From contig JALPQD010000088.1 in the NCBI GenBank assembly GCA_023101885.1, positions 5,181,501 through 5,245,500 on the forward strand: a stretch of 64,000 bases of DNA, written 5' to 3'. The translations under genes and the position numbers were made by a program. Positions within the stretch are counted from its first letter, which is position 1; every line of letters starts with the position of its first letter. This DNA is from Typhlomys cinereus (lineage: Eukaryota > Chordata > Mammalia > Rodentia > Platacanthomyidae). The notes beneath the pieces were generated by a model that searched no databases, was not told the DNA's origin, and saw only the letters and a program-made list of their open reading frames with translations. Positions 11,326 to 23,239 of this stretch are shown piece by piece.

Positions 11326-12282
11326 CTAAGAGACTATAACACACAGAGAGGGCATCCCCTTTTTCCTGTCTTTGAGCTTCTTCAGTGAATCTTGGATCTC
11401 CTTGTTTCTCAGGCTATAGATGATGGGGTTCAACATGGGGATCACAGCTCCATAGAACATGGCCACCACCTTATCGCTGTCCTGTGAGTGGGTCACACTG
11501 GAATGGAGGTATGAGAAAAGACCAGAGCCATAGAAGAGAATCACTGTGATCAGATGGGAGGTGCAGGTGCTGAAAGCCTTCATGCGCCCATGGGTGGAAT
11601 GAATCTTCATCACCTCGCCAATAATGTAGCCATAAGAAATGAAGACAACCACAGCTGATGTCCCACCAACAGCACACACCACGAGGAAGTTCACCACCTG
11701 GCTGAAGAAGGTACTGGAACACGACAAGGCCATCAGGGCTGGCAGGTCACAGAAAAAGTGGTTAATGACTTGGGACCCACAGAAGTGGAGCTGAAATACA
11801 GAGCTCGTTTGGACCAAGCCAGTGAGGAATCCCCCCACATAGGCTGTGATGGCTATCCCCATGCAGAGGGTGGGAGACATGAGGGCTGGGTAGAGCAGAG
11901 GGTTGGAGGTGGCAGCATACCGGTCATACGCCATGGCCGCCAGGAGGCAGCACTCTGTAGCCCCCATCCCAATAAAGAAGAAAAACTGGACAGCACAGCC
12001 CATGAAGGAGATGGCCTTATGCTCCTGGAAGAAGTCCCAGAGCATCTTGGGGGCTGTGGAGGAGGTGTAGGAGACATCCACCAAGGACAGGTTACCAAGG
12101 AAGAAGTACATGGGGGAGTGGAGTTTCAAGTCCATCCTGATGAGGACAATGAGACCCAGGTTTCCAGCCAGGGTCACCAGGTAGACTCCCAGAAACAGCA
12201 CAAAGAGCACCACCTTCAGTAGGAGATGCTCTGAAAAGCCCAAAAAGATGAAGTCGGTCACTGTGCTAATGTTCCTTCCCAT
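11326..12282 (-). CDS. Olfactory receptor, OR5A-like, intact
   Basis: A 318-residue odorant-sensing class A GPCR of the olfactory cilium membrane, signalling through Golf. Hallmarks in order: N-glycosylation site NIS (4-6); GN in TM1 (40-41); SPMYFFLGNLS in TM2; extracellular Cys96; MAYDRY closing TM3 (117-122); Cys168, Cys178 and Cys188 in loop 2; SY in TM5 (216-217); KAFSTCTSH entering TM6 (235-243); PMLNPIIYSLRN in TM7 (282-293). Length is normal and the frame is a single exon. The ATG at 12282 gives the standard short N-terminus. Loop 2 and TM4-5 text (VGGFL, FRLHFCG-like, LSQVVNFLVV-like) recall OR5A1/OR5A2 from memory. It departs from consensus at AATSNPLLYP after DRY. The stop is TAG at 11326-11328. 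An upstream splice acceptor is not clear. The exact orthologue is not assigned; a rodent-specific paralogue is possible. Confidence 0.93.
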   Translation of the reverse strand: MGRNISTVTDFIFLGFSEHLLLKVVLFVLFLGVYLVTLAGNLGLIVLIRMDLKLHSPMYFFLGNLSLVDVSYTSSTAPKMLWDFFQEHKAISFMGCAVQFFFFIGMGATECCLLAAMAYDRYAATSNPLLYPALMSPTLCMGIAITAYVGGFLTGLVQTSSVFQLHFCGSQVINHFFCDLPALMALSCSSTFFSQVVNFLVVCAVGGTSAVVVFISYGYIIGEVMKIHSTHGRMKAFSTCTSHLITVILFYGSGLFSYLHSSVTHSQDSDKVVAMFYGAVIPMLNPIIYSLRNKEIQDSLKKLKDRKKGMPSLCVIVS

Positions 12283-13460
12283 GTCATGTGTTGAGTCTGC
12301 CGTCTTCAGAGCTCCCGAGGGAGATTCTAGAGGTAATGAAAAGCTGGGTGAAGGAACTATTGGGCTGTCACAGAATCACTGACTCCCAGAATCAGAAGAT
12401 ATTCCCCAAAGCAAAGGTCTATGAAGAATTCTTCTCCACAGTACTACCGTACTGATCAGACTTTATGAACTATGAATAAAACATGGACTTAAGTTGCCAG
12501 TTTTTACATTATCTGGATTATTGCCTTCACTGTTGATATCACCATCCTATGAGAGTTATTAATAATATGTGGCATTAACAACCTCTTTCTTCATTTGCTC
12601 TCAGTGAAATATCCTTAAAACCTAAGATGGCAAGACCTGTATTTGTGTCACATACACAAAAATACAAACATGCAAATATACTTACACCTCTATAACTGCA
12701 TTAAGATTGTATCTATGTGTATTTTCACTTTTAATTTTTCAAGGTCCTCTCAATTTCTGGACTTCCATTGCATTACTATCATTCTGATCTTAAATAGTTA
12801 TCACTTTATAACAGTGCATACATTTCATTTGTCTTCTCATTTACTTCTTTCACTAGAAAAAGTTTAGACTGCTGTTTGGAGGAAATTTTGTCTCTTTTGT
12901 TCACTGAAGTATTCCAAATACTTAAACTTCTGCACTTGACACATAGTACTTACTTACAAAATAATTATTTTTAATAAATATCCTTTTAAAGAATTAGATA
13001 TTCCCCTATACACAAGAAAGAAACTTGACTGTTTTAATTTTTTTCGTTTCTTTACTGTAAGCAGATAACTAGTTGTCAAATATAGCACAACTGAAAAATA
13101 CACATACATAAAATAAACAATAATGAACCAAGAGTCCAGCAAAACTATGCAGGTTGTAGGAAAGATGACATCAGTTAAAAAAAAGTGTCTTAAGAAAGGT
13201 TTTATTCCAGATCAAAAAATAAGAAGAGAAAGTTGCTTCAAAACCAGAAAGAAAATAACAATGACTAAAGATAAGTAGATTTAGAAATCAATGCTCCCTA
13301 GAGGTTCCAGTGTAGGAAAAATAAAACAATTATGATCTAACGGTTGCCTTTACTGCTTGGCTAAACTGCTGGGCTGTAGTTATTGCCAAAGGTCAGTCCT
13401 ATGCATCGTGATTCTTCCCTACTTCAATCTTTGGAGACTAGGATTTCTTTTTTTATCATT
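12283..13460. other. Upstream of the OR, no gene
   Basis: AT-rich. It presumably contains the intron or promoter of the minus-strand OR, but no 5' exon, acceptor with a good pyrimidine tract, or OR-type EBF/homeodomain cluster could be fixed by eye. Confidence 0.4.
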
Positions 13461-13650
13461 TTCTTTCTCTTCCTTCCTTCCTTCCTTCCTTCCTTCCTTC
13501 CTTCCTTCCTTCCTTCCTTCCTTCCTTCCTTCCTTCCTCTTTCTTTCTTTTCTTTCTTTCTCTTCCTTCCTTCCTTCCTTCCTTCCTTTCTTCCTTTCTT
13601 TTTCTCTTTCTGTCTTTCTCTCTTTCCTTCTTTCTTCTTTCTGTTCTTTT
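13461..13650 (+). repeat. (CTTC)n microsatellite
   Basis: Uninterrupted CCTT repeats at 13471-13538 and again at 13562-13587, within C/T-only sequence. The long Ser/Phe/Leu/Pro frames over it are artefacts. Confidence 0.95.
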
Positions 13651-14927
13651 AGAGTTTCATACATGAACACTGTGAATTATATTTTCCCACCTTAATCTCC
13701 AATACCGTCCCCTTTGCCTTTTCCCATTGCATCCCTTCTTTTTCTCTTCCAGACTCCCTCCTATTTTCATGTCTTTTGCATGTGTGAGCCACTGAGTTCC
13801 ATCTTCACCTCAGCCATATCAAGATCAGAAGAGCTTCCTTGGTCCCAGTCTCCATGCAGTGGGAGCTTGAACTCTAAACTGGAAGCAGTCAACCTAGAAA
13901 CATCCTTTTGCAATAGAAGATATTTATTATAGACTATGATTTCTATTCATACATTTTCAGTAGGACAAAGGTACTTGCCTTCATGTAATGATTACCACAT
14001 AGACACAGCCTGGTTATTTTGACCTAGTTCACTTCTGTAGCAAAGACTTAGAAGTAGATTATATAAAGTACACTGCATTTGTTTGTAATATTAACAAATT
14101 GCTTGTATTTTATCCTTATGCAATATCTTCACATCCATCATCCCAAGAAACAATTGGAGGTCAGACATAATTGGTGTCCTATCTTCACATCAAAATTCAC
14201 CAGTTTTGTGGCCCTGGATAAGCCAGCAATGTTGGGTTTGAGTTCAGGGCCTCCCAAGGAAGGTGGTTTCCCTATCAGTAAGCTGCATCTCTAGCCCCTG
14301 ACATGTGACTCTCTTCCTGAACTTTAACATGAAAGAAATGATAGGACTCCTCCATATGTGTATGTCAAGTTTGGAAAGAAATAATGTACTTTTTTCTTTA
14401 AAAGTTCACCAATGACCAGAACAGTTGAGGTTTGAACCAAACTCTTCCACCAAGACACATAAACTTAGTTCATCATAACAATGGCCGTACCACATCTGTC
14501 CTTTCCTAATCTTTGTAATAACATAATTGCTTATTTCATCACCCTGAGTAAAATTTATATTTATTTCTGTTTCCTCACCCCTGCTTTCTTATGATGAACA
14601 CATTTATGTGTCTTGGTGGAAGACCTGGGTTTAAATCTCAGCTGGTCACTGGTGAACTAATGTGCATAATTTTTTGACTTATCATTTTTAAAAGAGACAA
14701 AGTTATTTAAGAGCAAGAAGTTATGAAGTGGTGAGTTGATTGAATTTTTGATTATACAAGCATCTTCTGTTTCTTAAATCTGATATAAAAAATCCTCTGT
14801 CTCTCACATAGATTGAACTGTGATAAAGATGATCATTGCCCCATCCCATGTGATCAGAACAAGGCTGTGTATCTTAAATTTGGGAGTGACTATGATGAGT
14901 TTTTGTATTCTCAACTTTGGTGTGACG
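13651..14927. other. Intergenic with old LINE and SINE remnants
   Basis: 13660-13800 resembles an old L1 3' end in reverse orientation (compare 21225-21350). 14215-14297 reads in reverse complement as an ID/tRNA-type SINE ('ggggctagagatgcagctta'). The remainder is unrecognised. Confidence 0.4.
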
Positions 14928-14939
14928 ATAACAGCTTTT

Positions 14940-15313
14940 TTTTTCTGCTCATACAAACATAATAGGAACCCCTGTCCCCTCCCTCCCTCCACCCCTCCCT
15001 GGACCTCCCTGTTCCCTCCATGCTTTGTCCCTTCCTTTCCCCCCTCCCTCCCTTTCTCCGAGTGCCCCCTCCCCCCCATCTCTGAAGCATCCTTTAATGA
15101 CTATATCAAACTTTCCTCTGGGTCCTCCTCTCTGATGAGGTGTAAGGACTCAGTGGCATTTCCTAGAACTCTTTCTTGTGTTCCCCTTAAGTATAGGAAC
15201 ACTGTTGTGACTGTTAATCCCTTGCTTCTAAGGATCCTAGTACCTTTAGTCCATGCTAGAATTTGAGGGGTCAATGATATGTTGGTCATTGAGTAGATCA
15301 TGCAGGGTCCTGT
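14940..15313 (-). mobile_element. 5'-truncated L1 3' end with target duplications
   Basis: C-rich on the plus strand, i.e. the G-rich 3' UTR of an L1 in minus orientation with its A-tail at the left end. A perfect 12-bp target duplication, ATAACAGCTTTT, occurs at 14928-14939 and 15314-15325. Near-identical copies lie at 46440, 60648 and 61740, so this is a relatively young subfamily. Confidence 0.85.
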
Positions 15314-15325
15314 ATAACAGCTTTT

Positions 15326-17512
15326 GAGTTACACATTAGAAAGACAAAAAAAAAAAAAAGCTCTAACAAAAAAGTGGAATAACTGATGTCTTTGATAAGC
15401 ATGCCGTGTAAATTCACAGCTCAGTGTTGATTTTGTAGGATGTGGTATAGGAAACAGAGACAGGAGGAAAGAGAAGTGTTGCTTATGGGGATCATTTTTT
15501 CCTTCATCATTTGTTGGGGTGCCTGGGACATCACAGATGCACAGTGGATAAAGGGCTATCACACAGTTATCATATAAACACTATAAACTTGTTCTAACCC
15601 AAACTATGGGGTCTGTCCTATTGGAGGTACTTTCTCAATGTCCAAAAATCACTAAAAGTATATTTAACTACAAAACTGATAAAATGCCACATCTGGAGAT
15701 TGGCTTTTCCCCCACCATGATCTGAAAACTAAAGCCAAAAGAGATAGAGATCTTGTCTGCACGGCTGGTTAGTACTCCAGGTCTAAATGGAGTCTGTATT
15801 CATTCTTTGGAAGTAGTTCCTTCCCCTGCATCATAAAGTCTGGATTCTTAATGAAAATTAAACAGAACACAAAGAAGATTTTGTGTGTATGTGTGTGAAG
15901 GTACACCCAAGTTTCCACACCCCATGAGTCTATAATAACACAAAAAGCACTAGTTTGGAAGATTGAAAACACTTACATTGATTCAAGCCCTAATACTTTT
16001 TTAGAATGTTGATTGGGAGCTCTGAATCATCAACATCTTGTTTGCAAAATATGTAGTAAGATGATTAACTTTGCTCCGTATCTAGTTCATTTTATTTCCT
16101 TCATATTTCAATTTGTAAATATCAGAAAAAAGTTTCACAGGAACTGTGTCTTGTCTGAATTCTAGAGCACAGATAGGTCAAGTCCAGCTTCTCTCAGTAA
16201 GGGCAGGACAACAAGAAGGAAGCTCTAGCATCTTGTCCAGTCCACCTTCTCTGACTTTGATAGTCTCCTACTCACTCACTCTGTGTTTCTGGGATTCATC
16301 AGTAACTAAGTCCAAGGACTTAGGAAGACTCACCTACAACACCTTGAAGTACATGGTTTGGTTAGATGTCTAAGATGAGAGGCTAAGAAGCAAAAGGAAG
16401 TTCGATTGTATCCTCCAGCGTGTGAAGCACAGGTCACAGCCAAGAAGAGAAAGCAAGATTTGGATGCAGCTGCATTAAATTAGCCAACCAGGGAAGCGGT
16501 CTCGCCCAGGATGCCATTGGGTCTGCCTAAGTGGTAGGGCTTGGAATGTCCCCCCGAGGACCAAAGGGTAGCCTGGCTGGCTGGCTGGGCTCAGGAGTAC
16601 AGAAGATACCAGCTATGTGTGTGGGGAAGTTCCTTTCCATTGGACCTGCTCCCATTGCATTCTGGGTCCCTGATCTGGTTCCCTGGAGTCGGTGAAACCG
16701 AGACTGGGTTCTGGTTCTAAAATAAGCAACAATTTCAAACAATAGTGGTTGCCTTGGAAAAACAACCAGTTATTCATAGAACCAGTTTGAATGACCCCTA
16801 GGGTTAGAACCTCAGAGAAGGGGTGAGAGGAAGACAAAAAGTGAAGAAAAGAGAGAGAATAGGAAAGAGATTGAATGTCAGGAAAACAAAAATGTAGCTC
16901 TTCTTCTTAAAAGACTGGCCCTAAAATCATGAACAAGAGACTTGGTATCTAGCTTGAATATGGAAAACAGAGAGACTGGGGAGAGAAATTCAGGTGACTC
17001 TAACTTGCCCCGCCAATCACAGTATTTATTGGATGGTATACAAGGAAATAGAAACTAACCATGCAGTTAGATTTGCAATGTGAACACCCATTCCAGGGTT
17101 CTATTAATACAATCGTGTTTGTCTAGGTAACTTAATAGGCAAAAAATTCTTAGAATAATACATCTTGGGAAAACATGTTTTGGCATGTAAGCATTCCTCA
17201 CTCGTGGTAAGAGGTCATCGTGAGAGCAGCTCCATGCACAGCACTCTTTGCTCCCATGACCCCATGTGTGGAGTGACAGGCGATTATATGAGGTCTGCTT
17301 AGACCTTCAGCCTCATGTTGCCAATGATTATCCAAAAGAGAAAGAAATATCCCATAAAGGAATACACTAGAGACATGTAGATGGACGGTAATTCTGATAG
17401 GGAAGGGGTACAAGATTCAAAAGGGACCAAATTGGGGGAGTTTATGATTGTTTTGCTTTTTAATTCCAGGGTTCGGATTCTGTGAAAGAAAAAAGAGGAG
17501 AGGACACTAGGG
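15326..17512. other. Intergenic, nothing recognised
   Basis: About 2.2 kb of apparently unique AT-rich sequence. 16500-16800 is somewhat GC-richer, with short frames (e.g. 16527-16742, -) that show no family features. Confidence 0.4.
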
Positions 17513-17678
17513 CTGAGAGATAGCTACATAAGAGAATTTGCCCTGCAAGCAAGGGTACCTGAGTTCAAATACTCAACACTCACATAAGAAGCTGGATAAG
17601 GGCTGCTCATATCCGTGACCCCTGACTTGGAGGGGGAACAGTGATCCTGAGATTTCCCCCACTCTGCCTAGTCAAAAC
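17513..17678 (+). repeat. tRNA-derived SINE
   Basis: Begins 'gggctgagagatagctacat' and has a B-box-like 'gagttcaaatac'. Diverged. Confidence 0.5.
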
Positions 17679-17689
17679 TGTGAGCTTCT

Positions 17690-18152
17690 CTAATAAGAAA
17701 AAAAAAGGTGTCAGGTACTACAACAGTAACAAAACATTGCTGTTTTCTGGGATTTTGTTTTTTTACTTATTTTTTTTTCAGTGGAGCATGCTGGATGTCT
17801 CTATCATTTTGTTCAGATGACTGCAGAACCTGGAAGAGCTGTTGCTGCTATTGATGCATAACACACTGTTATTATTGTCTTTTGTATGAATATATATAAT
17901 ATATAATATGTATATATAATTTGAATTTTTTGAAACTTTAGCTATGCTGTCAACTTTGGAAAAATAGTATCCCAGTTTACTGTGTTGAGTTGGCATTGTG
18001 CAGACATTAACAGCCATATTGGTCTAGAAACATTAAACTTAATTTTTTCCATTTGTACAGGGGTAAAGCACTGTATTAAATATGTAAGGTCTTACCTACA
18101 CGGTTTTGGTTACAGAAACTAATAAAGTTTTCTCTAAATAATGAAAAAAAAT
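17690..18152 (+). pseudogene. Retrocopy of an unidentified mRNA 3' UTR
   Basis: No coding frame, but it ends 'actaataaagttttctctaa' and then an A-tail (~18144-18151), the signature of a polyadenylated transcript's end. The short motif GTGAGCTTCT at 17680-17689 and GTGTGCTTCT at 18154-18163 could be its target duplication. Parent gene not recognised. Confidence 0.45.
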
Positions 18153-18168
18153 TGTGTGCTTCTAGCTC

Positions 18169-19981
18169 TTTTTTTATTTTCAGATTTTTTTAACATTTTT
18201 TATTATTATTTCCGCTCATACAAACTTAATAGGTAGACCAGTTCCCTCCCCCCTCCTCCTCCCCCTGAACCCCCTGCTCCCCCTCCCTCTCTGCTCCCCC
18301 TCCCTCCCCATCTCCCAGTGCCCCCCCCAATTCCCAGAGAGTCCTTTATTGTGTATGCCTAACTCTCCTCTTGGTCCTCCTTTCTGATGACGTAAAAGGA
18401 CCCAGTGGCATTTCCCTGAACCCTTTCTCGTGTTCCCCTTAAGCATAGGAACACTACTGTGGTCATCAATCCCTTGCCTCCAAGGATCTTGGTGCTTTTA
18501 GCCGATGTTAGACTTTGTGAGGTCAATAGTGTGACGGACATGGCGCAGGGCATGCAAAGTCCTATTATGATTGCTTCAGCCCTATGTAATGTGGAGACTC
18601 TTCAAATCATTGCTCCCCCCATCCTTTTGCTCTTACAATCTTACCGCCCCCTCTTCCGCAGATGTCCCTAAGCTTTAGGATGGGGGGAGATTAGGCTGGC
18701 TTAGTTCTATGTGGATGATATAGAGTCTCTGAAGTTCTGGATTGTGGTTTGTTGATGTTCTTTTGCAGTTTTGCTGCTCCTATTTTCAGATATTTTTATT
18801 TCATTTTATCAGGAGTGACTAGAATAAAAAATATAATTGAATCCCATCATTATCGTCATTATGAAAATGACTTTAAGAGAAAACTAGTCAGATGAACATT
18901 ATTGCTTCTCACTTTCAACTGGTAAATAGTTGCCACTGATAAAATAGCCCAGAGAGTCTGTCTGGAATGCTCATATGTTCTACAAGTCGTCAGGACTGCT
19001 CACAGGGGAACACCTAGGAAATGATTATGTGAACTTCTTGATTTCATCATATAAGACAAGCACAAAAGCTCCGCCCATGCCTCTGAGAACATTGGACCAC
19101 CCCCCCCCCCTTGAAGAAAGCTTTGCTTCCTTCATCTCGAGCGATCTTCCTCCAGCAGTCAAGTGTGCCCGTGTACATGATATCAGTTCCTTTGCGCATC
19201 ATCATGCGGCGGCGAACAGTGTCAAAAGGCTATAAGTCAAGCCAGCAACAGCAGTGACAGACTGTGCGATCATCCAGCTGATGAAGATGTGAGTATTCTT
19301 GGGATCTGGAAGCATTCCCTTGGCAGTGTCATAGATACCGAAGTAGGCAGCTTGGTAGATGATGACCCTGCACAGACACATGATGGTACAGGCCTTTAAC
19401 CCCGTCAGATTTGTAGATCTTAACTAGGCAGTCACCAAGGCCTTTGAATTCCCTTTCTGCCCCAGCTTTGCCCACTATCTGCTGCGAGACAGGTATGAGC
19501 AAAATTAAGAGGGTACACAAAACACAAGGATGTGACCCCAGCCGCACCACCGGATGCCAGGTTCCCGGCAAAGTAGCACCAAAACTGGGTTCTCTTGTCC
19601 ACACCACCCAGGAAGATCTGCTCGTATTTGTCTTTGAAGGCAGAATTGAGAGCCTGAGTGGGAAAGTATCTGATGACATTGGCCAGGTTACCACGCCAGA
19701 AGGACAGAACTCCTTGCTCCTTGGGAATCCGAACCACACAGTCTATAATGCCCTTGTATTGCTTATCTGCTGTGATCTGCTTGCTGGCATGCTGCACCTG
19801 AAGTGGCAACTGGACGGGCTCGATGGGTGCCACCGCCGTCTTGGAGATGGCCGTGGCCACTCCACCTGCCAGGAAGTCCTTGGCGAAGGACACAGAAGCA
19901 TCAGTCATGGTGTGAGGCGGGAGAGGAGGCGACGGCGGGACGGGACGGGCTGGCTGACCGGCTGGGACTGCCGGGCTCTGG
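18169..19981 (-). pseudogene. SLC25A5 (ANT2) processed pseudogene
   Basis: Intronless copy of the ADP/ATP translocase 2 mRNA. The ATG at 19908 opens [17 protein letters not shown], followed by the carrier text [32 protein letters not shown] and [12 protein letters not shown] one-base insertion near 19486 (after CLAAD) shifts the frame. [20 protein letters not shown] continues in a second frame, and further indels follow (residues of the GLYQGFN region are missing). A G-run replaces part of the segment before WSNV at ~19101-19112. The stop equivalent is TAA at 19025-19027. GC-rich 5' UTR (19909-19981) and a long 3' UTR (to ~18792) are retained. Flanking 15-mers GTGTGCTTCTAGCTC (18154-18168) and GTGAGCTTCTATCTC (19982-19996) match at 13 of 15 positions and read as target duplications. 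An L1 later inserted in its tail. Confidence 0.92.
18186..18780 (-). mobile_element. L1 3' end inserted in the SLC25A5 retrocopy tail
   Basis: L1 3' UTR in minus orientation (pyrimidine-rich block 18240-18330, then the conserved 3' UTR body). Bounded by the perfect 11-bp duplication TATTTTCAGAT at 18175-18185 and 18781-18791. The site lies within the terminal bases of the pseudogene's 3' UTR, which dates it after the retrocopy. Confidence 0.85.
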
Positions 19982-19996
19982 GTGAGCTTCTATCTC

Positions 19997-20879
19997 ATTG
20001 TGAGATCCTGCCTTAAAGTAATCAAGTGGAGAGTGACAGAGGAAGATGCGGTCCAGCCTCTGGATGTGTGTGAACAGATGTGCACATGCTCGTACGCTCA
20101 TGTGGCAGACGCACACTTAAGGGGAAAAGACACTGACAGTTGTGAACAATTTTGATATCATGACTCTTGCACATGTTATTTCATAATGTCCTCAAAGCAT
20201 CCCCAAAAGGAAGCAATCCTTGGGGTATTTATTTTCACATAAGAAAATGGAATTTGGGAGAAGCTGCTTGCCAAGGGTCATAGAGCGATCTCTTGGCTGA
20301 GCCGAGAGTTAAACTAAATTCTTCCAGCGTCAAATGTTCATGCTCTGTCCTCGGCACTCCACTGACCCACGGCGACAAGAAAAATGGGTGCAGGTGGAAA
20401 AACATCCATCTGCATGGTGTAAAATGAATGCAGTCTTTTGCTTTGAGCCAGACTCCCTCGTGTAAGTGTTTTTGTTTAGTTTCTGACTTACCACACATCT
20501 GGTTTGAAAGGATTTGCAGTGCTTTGGCGTGTTGTGGGGGAGGCAGATCAGGATAGAAGGAAGTTGGCATTGTGTAAACTCACATGACTCAGAGGCTCCT
20601 TCAGGGACTTATGAGCCAGAACACCACACTGTGGTTGCATTGGCAGCTCTGCAACCTCCATCCAGATGAGAAAAGTCTGCTGCAACTTCCCTTCCCCATC
20701 CGGATACAAGTCCCTTCTGATCTGTGAGTCTCCTCCTATGAAGTCAAACCAATCAAATTGTTCTCAAATACCAGCTTCTGGCATTTTGTCTACATTCTTG
20801 GGAACTCGCTAGGCTTCATGGTCAGAAGGGATAGCCATGGTCAAAGAGGAGTTCGCATGTAATTCAATCTTTCCCATCT
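19997..20879. other. Intergenic, nothing recognised
   Basis: No coding, repeat or RNA signature identified. Confidence 0.45.
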
Positions 20880-21137
20880 TTTTGTGTATATAGATCTGTA
20901 CATGTGGGGGAGGGTGTAGGAGAAGGTACTGTGCGTACCAGTGGAGGCCCAAGGGTGACTTTGGGAATCATTCCGGATTGCTCTACCTCTTTATTGCTTT
21001 GCTCTGGAGTTTCTCAGCTCTGTCTCCCTGGGCCAGAGGTGCAGATCATCACCATTTCTGCCTGGAGTTTTTACATGAGATCTGAGGATCTGAACTCAAG
21101 TCCTTTTGCTTGTGAGGCAACAGCATAACCCCAAACC
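20880..21137 (-). repeat. tRNA-derived SINE with (CA)n tail, diverged
   Basis: Minus strand: 'ggggcagaagagatggtttg' head, B-box-like 'gagttcagatcc', then the family body ('agcaataaagaggtagagca'). Same family as the copies at 26318, 33740, 39966 and 42401. Confidence 0.6.
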
Positions 21138-21750
21138 ATCTCTTCTGCCCCAATTCACTTTTTTTCTAAAATTTTTATTTTAAAATTTTTAAAGGTGTAT
21201 CATACGTGAATATAATGGATTTATGATACTTTTACACCTTGATCCCCAATCCCATTCCCCTTCCTTTCCCTTTACAACCCTTCTTCCCTGCTAGACTCCT
21301 TGCTATTTTCATGTATTTTCTCTTGTATATCCCACTGAGCTTCATCTAGTTTGCTTTTGATGGCATGCACCTGAATATTTACTAGAGCATGTAATTCAGT
21401 CTTTTCATAGGAAAAATATCAAAATAATTCTCTTGTTTCTTCCTCCTTAGTACAGAGTGAAATGTTACCAGTGAGGTACTAGTCATTTCTGTCTCTCTCC
21501 CTCCTTCGGAAAAGATTCTCTTTTCCTTTTCTTGTTTGAAGTATTGTCAATAAAATCCAGAAGGCCTCTTCCCTTGCCCTGTCTATGTGCAGGCAACTGG
21601 TGGATGGGCCAGGTGATTTTAACCTGATGGTTCATGATCTGCCACAACCTTATTAACTGGTCTGTCTGCCTTCCCATGCTCTCTAGTTCATTCCTTCTTA
21701 TTTCTTGCTCAAGACTGGTCCTTGCTTTGTTGCTTGTTAATAGCCTAATA
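21138..21750. other. Intergenic with an L1-like remnant
   Basis: 21150-21350 is T-rich then C/T-rich, like an old reverse-oriented L1 3' end. The rest is unrecognised. Confidence 0.4.
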
Positions 21751-21751
21751 A

Positions 21752-21840
21752 GATCTGGAGAGATGGCTTAGGTTAAAACCTTTGCCTCACAAGCAAAAGG
21801 ACTTGAATTCAGATCCCAGATCCCACCTAAAAAAATGCTG
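21752..21840 (+). repeat. Truncated tRNA-derived SINE head
   Basis: 'gatctggagagatggcttag', then 'cctcacaagcaaaaggactt' and a B-box-like 'gaattcagatccc'. It stops abruptly at the L1 junction. Confidence 0.55.
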
Positions 21841-21844
21841 GGCA

Positions 21845-23045
21845 GATCAAAAAATGAATTAAGGAAATTTTCCAGTAAATGGATGGGGTTAGAAAAACTT
21901 ATACTGAGCGAAGTGTCCCAGGCACAGAAAGTTAGACATTGATGTTCTCCCTTATAAATGAATCCTCTTAATGACATACTTAAAGGAAAATCTCTATAAT
22001 ATCCAGCATAACCGCAAAAGATTATCACTAGGGGGGAAAGGGAAAGACCTCCAGAGAAAAGAGATAAAGGAACACAGTTCAATAGAGAAATTAGGCCACA
22101 GTCATGAACGGCCAATGAAACACAGCTCACTCTCACTTCCCTTCCTGTTCACTTGGGATTGGACAGGTTTGAAGTGCTGGGCATTATCTCCCCAGTCATG
22201 GAGGGGATGGGGCCTGACAGTTAGGTGGAACCATCTGGAAACCTGGAGGATAACTCCAATCACCCCACTCACTATTCTACCCTCTGCTTTCAAGCCTCTT
22301 CTTGTATTGAGATTTTCCTTAAAACAGTCTTTTATCTTTGGTTAGGAGAAGATCGCAACCACCCAAGCAGGATACAGCCCAGTGCGGTGCAGGAACCACA
22401 AAACTGAAAACAACAACCAACCATAATTCAAAACATCAACGACCCTACAATGTTCACTAGGAACAAGACCAGACACATCTCTCCCTATCCTAAAGCTCAG
22501 GAAACCTTGTAGAAGAGGGGGCGGCCTAAGAGCCTAAAGATGGAGAGAGGTCCACCTCTGGACAAGATACTTCACTCAAGAGTGGGCTGCGGCAGCCAGG
22601 AACTCGCTACAGTGTGATTGGACCTTACCAGGCCTGTACAATGGGGGTCATGTCAACAAACCCCCATAGACTAGCACGGATTTCAGGGGAGAAGGCTTCA
22701 GGCAGTAGGATCCTTAGAGGCAAGGGGTTAGACAGATAAAGTGGAGCTTCTATGTTGGTGGGTGGTTCAAGAAGGGGTCCCAAGGTGTGCCACAGAGTAC
22801 TGAACTCTGGTGCAGACAATTCAGAGGGAAATTGAGGGCCCATATAAGCTGATGGACAGGAGGGTGGGAAGGAGTGGGCGGGAATCACTAAGAAAGAAGA
22901 GGAAGAAAAAGAGAAAGAGAAGGAGGGATAGTGAAGAGAGAACAGGATAGTGACAGAAGGGGGGAAGGGAGGGATGAAGGAGGGGCAGAGAGGATACCTA
23001 TCCATTGAGCTTATATAACTAGGAAAAAATAAATAAAAAGTTAAA
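21845..23045 (+). mobile_element. L1: ORF2 C-terminus plus 3' UTR
   Basis: Begins within the ORF2 end: the frame around 21860-21930 reads like KWMGLEKLILSEVSQAQK, equivalent to the terminal ORF2 motif. A ~1.1-kb 3' UTR with a G-rich tract (22860-22995) and the 3' end 'gcttatataactagg' plus A-rich tail follow. Confidence 0.75.
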
Positions 23046-23059
23046 AAATTAAAAACCAA

Positions 23060-23235
23060 ATTGGAAGGAAAAAAATGCTGGGTAATATGGTGGTGGCCTG
23101 TAATTCTGTTCCTGGAAGACAAAGTCTGGGAAACCTCAGATCAAGCAATAAGGAGGTAGAACAATCCAGAATTACTTCTGATATTGCCTTTAGGGTGTCA
23201 CAGACATACACGTTCAGATGCCCTCTTAGACACAT
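23060..23235 (+). repeat. Fragment of the (CA)n-tailed tRNA SINE
   Basis: Body text 'gcaataaggaggtagaacaa' with head missing. It sits between two L1 3' UTR blocks. Confidence 0.5.
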
Positions 23236-23239
23236 AAAC

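Noticed and set aside
11758..12222. 154-codon frame opposite the OR
   Set aside because: Shadow of the intact OR coding sequence.
13357..13695. Frames of 112, 89 and 83 codons across the CTTC tract
   Set aside because: Ser/Phe/Leu/Pro or Lys/Glu/Arg periodicity is forced by the microsatellite.
19444..20016. 190-codon plus-strand frame
   Set aside because: Antisense of the SLC25A5 pseudogene and its 5' UTR.
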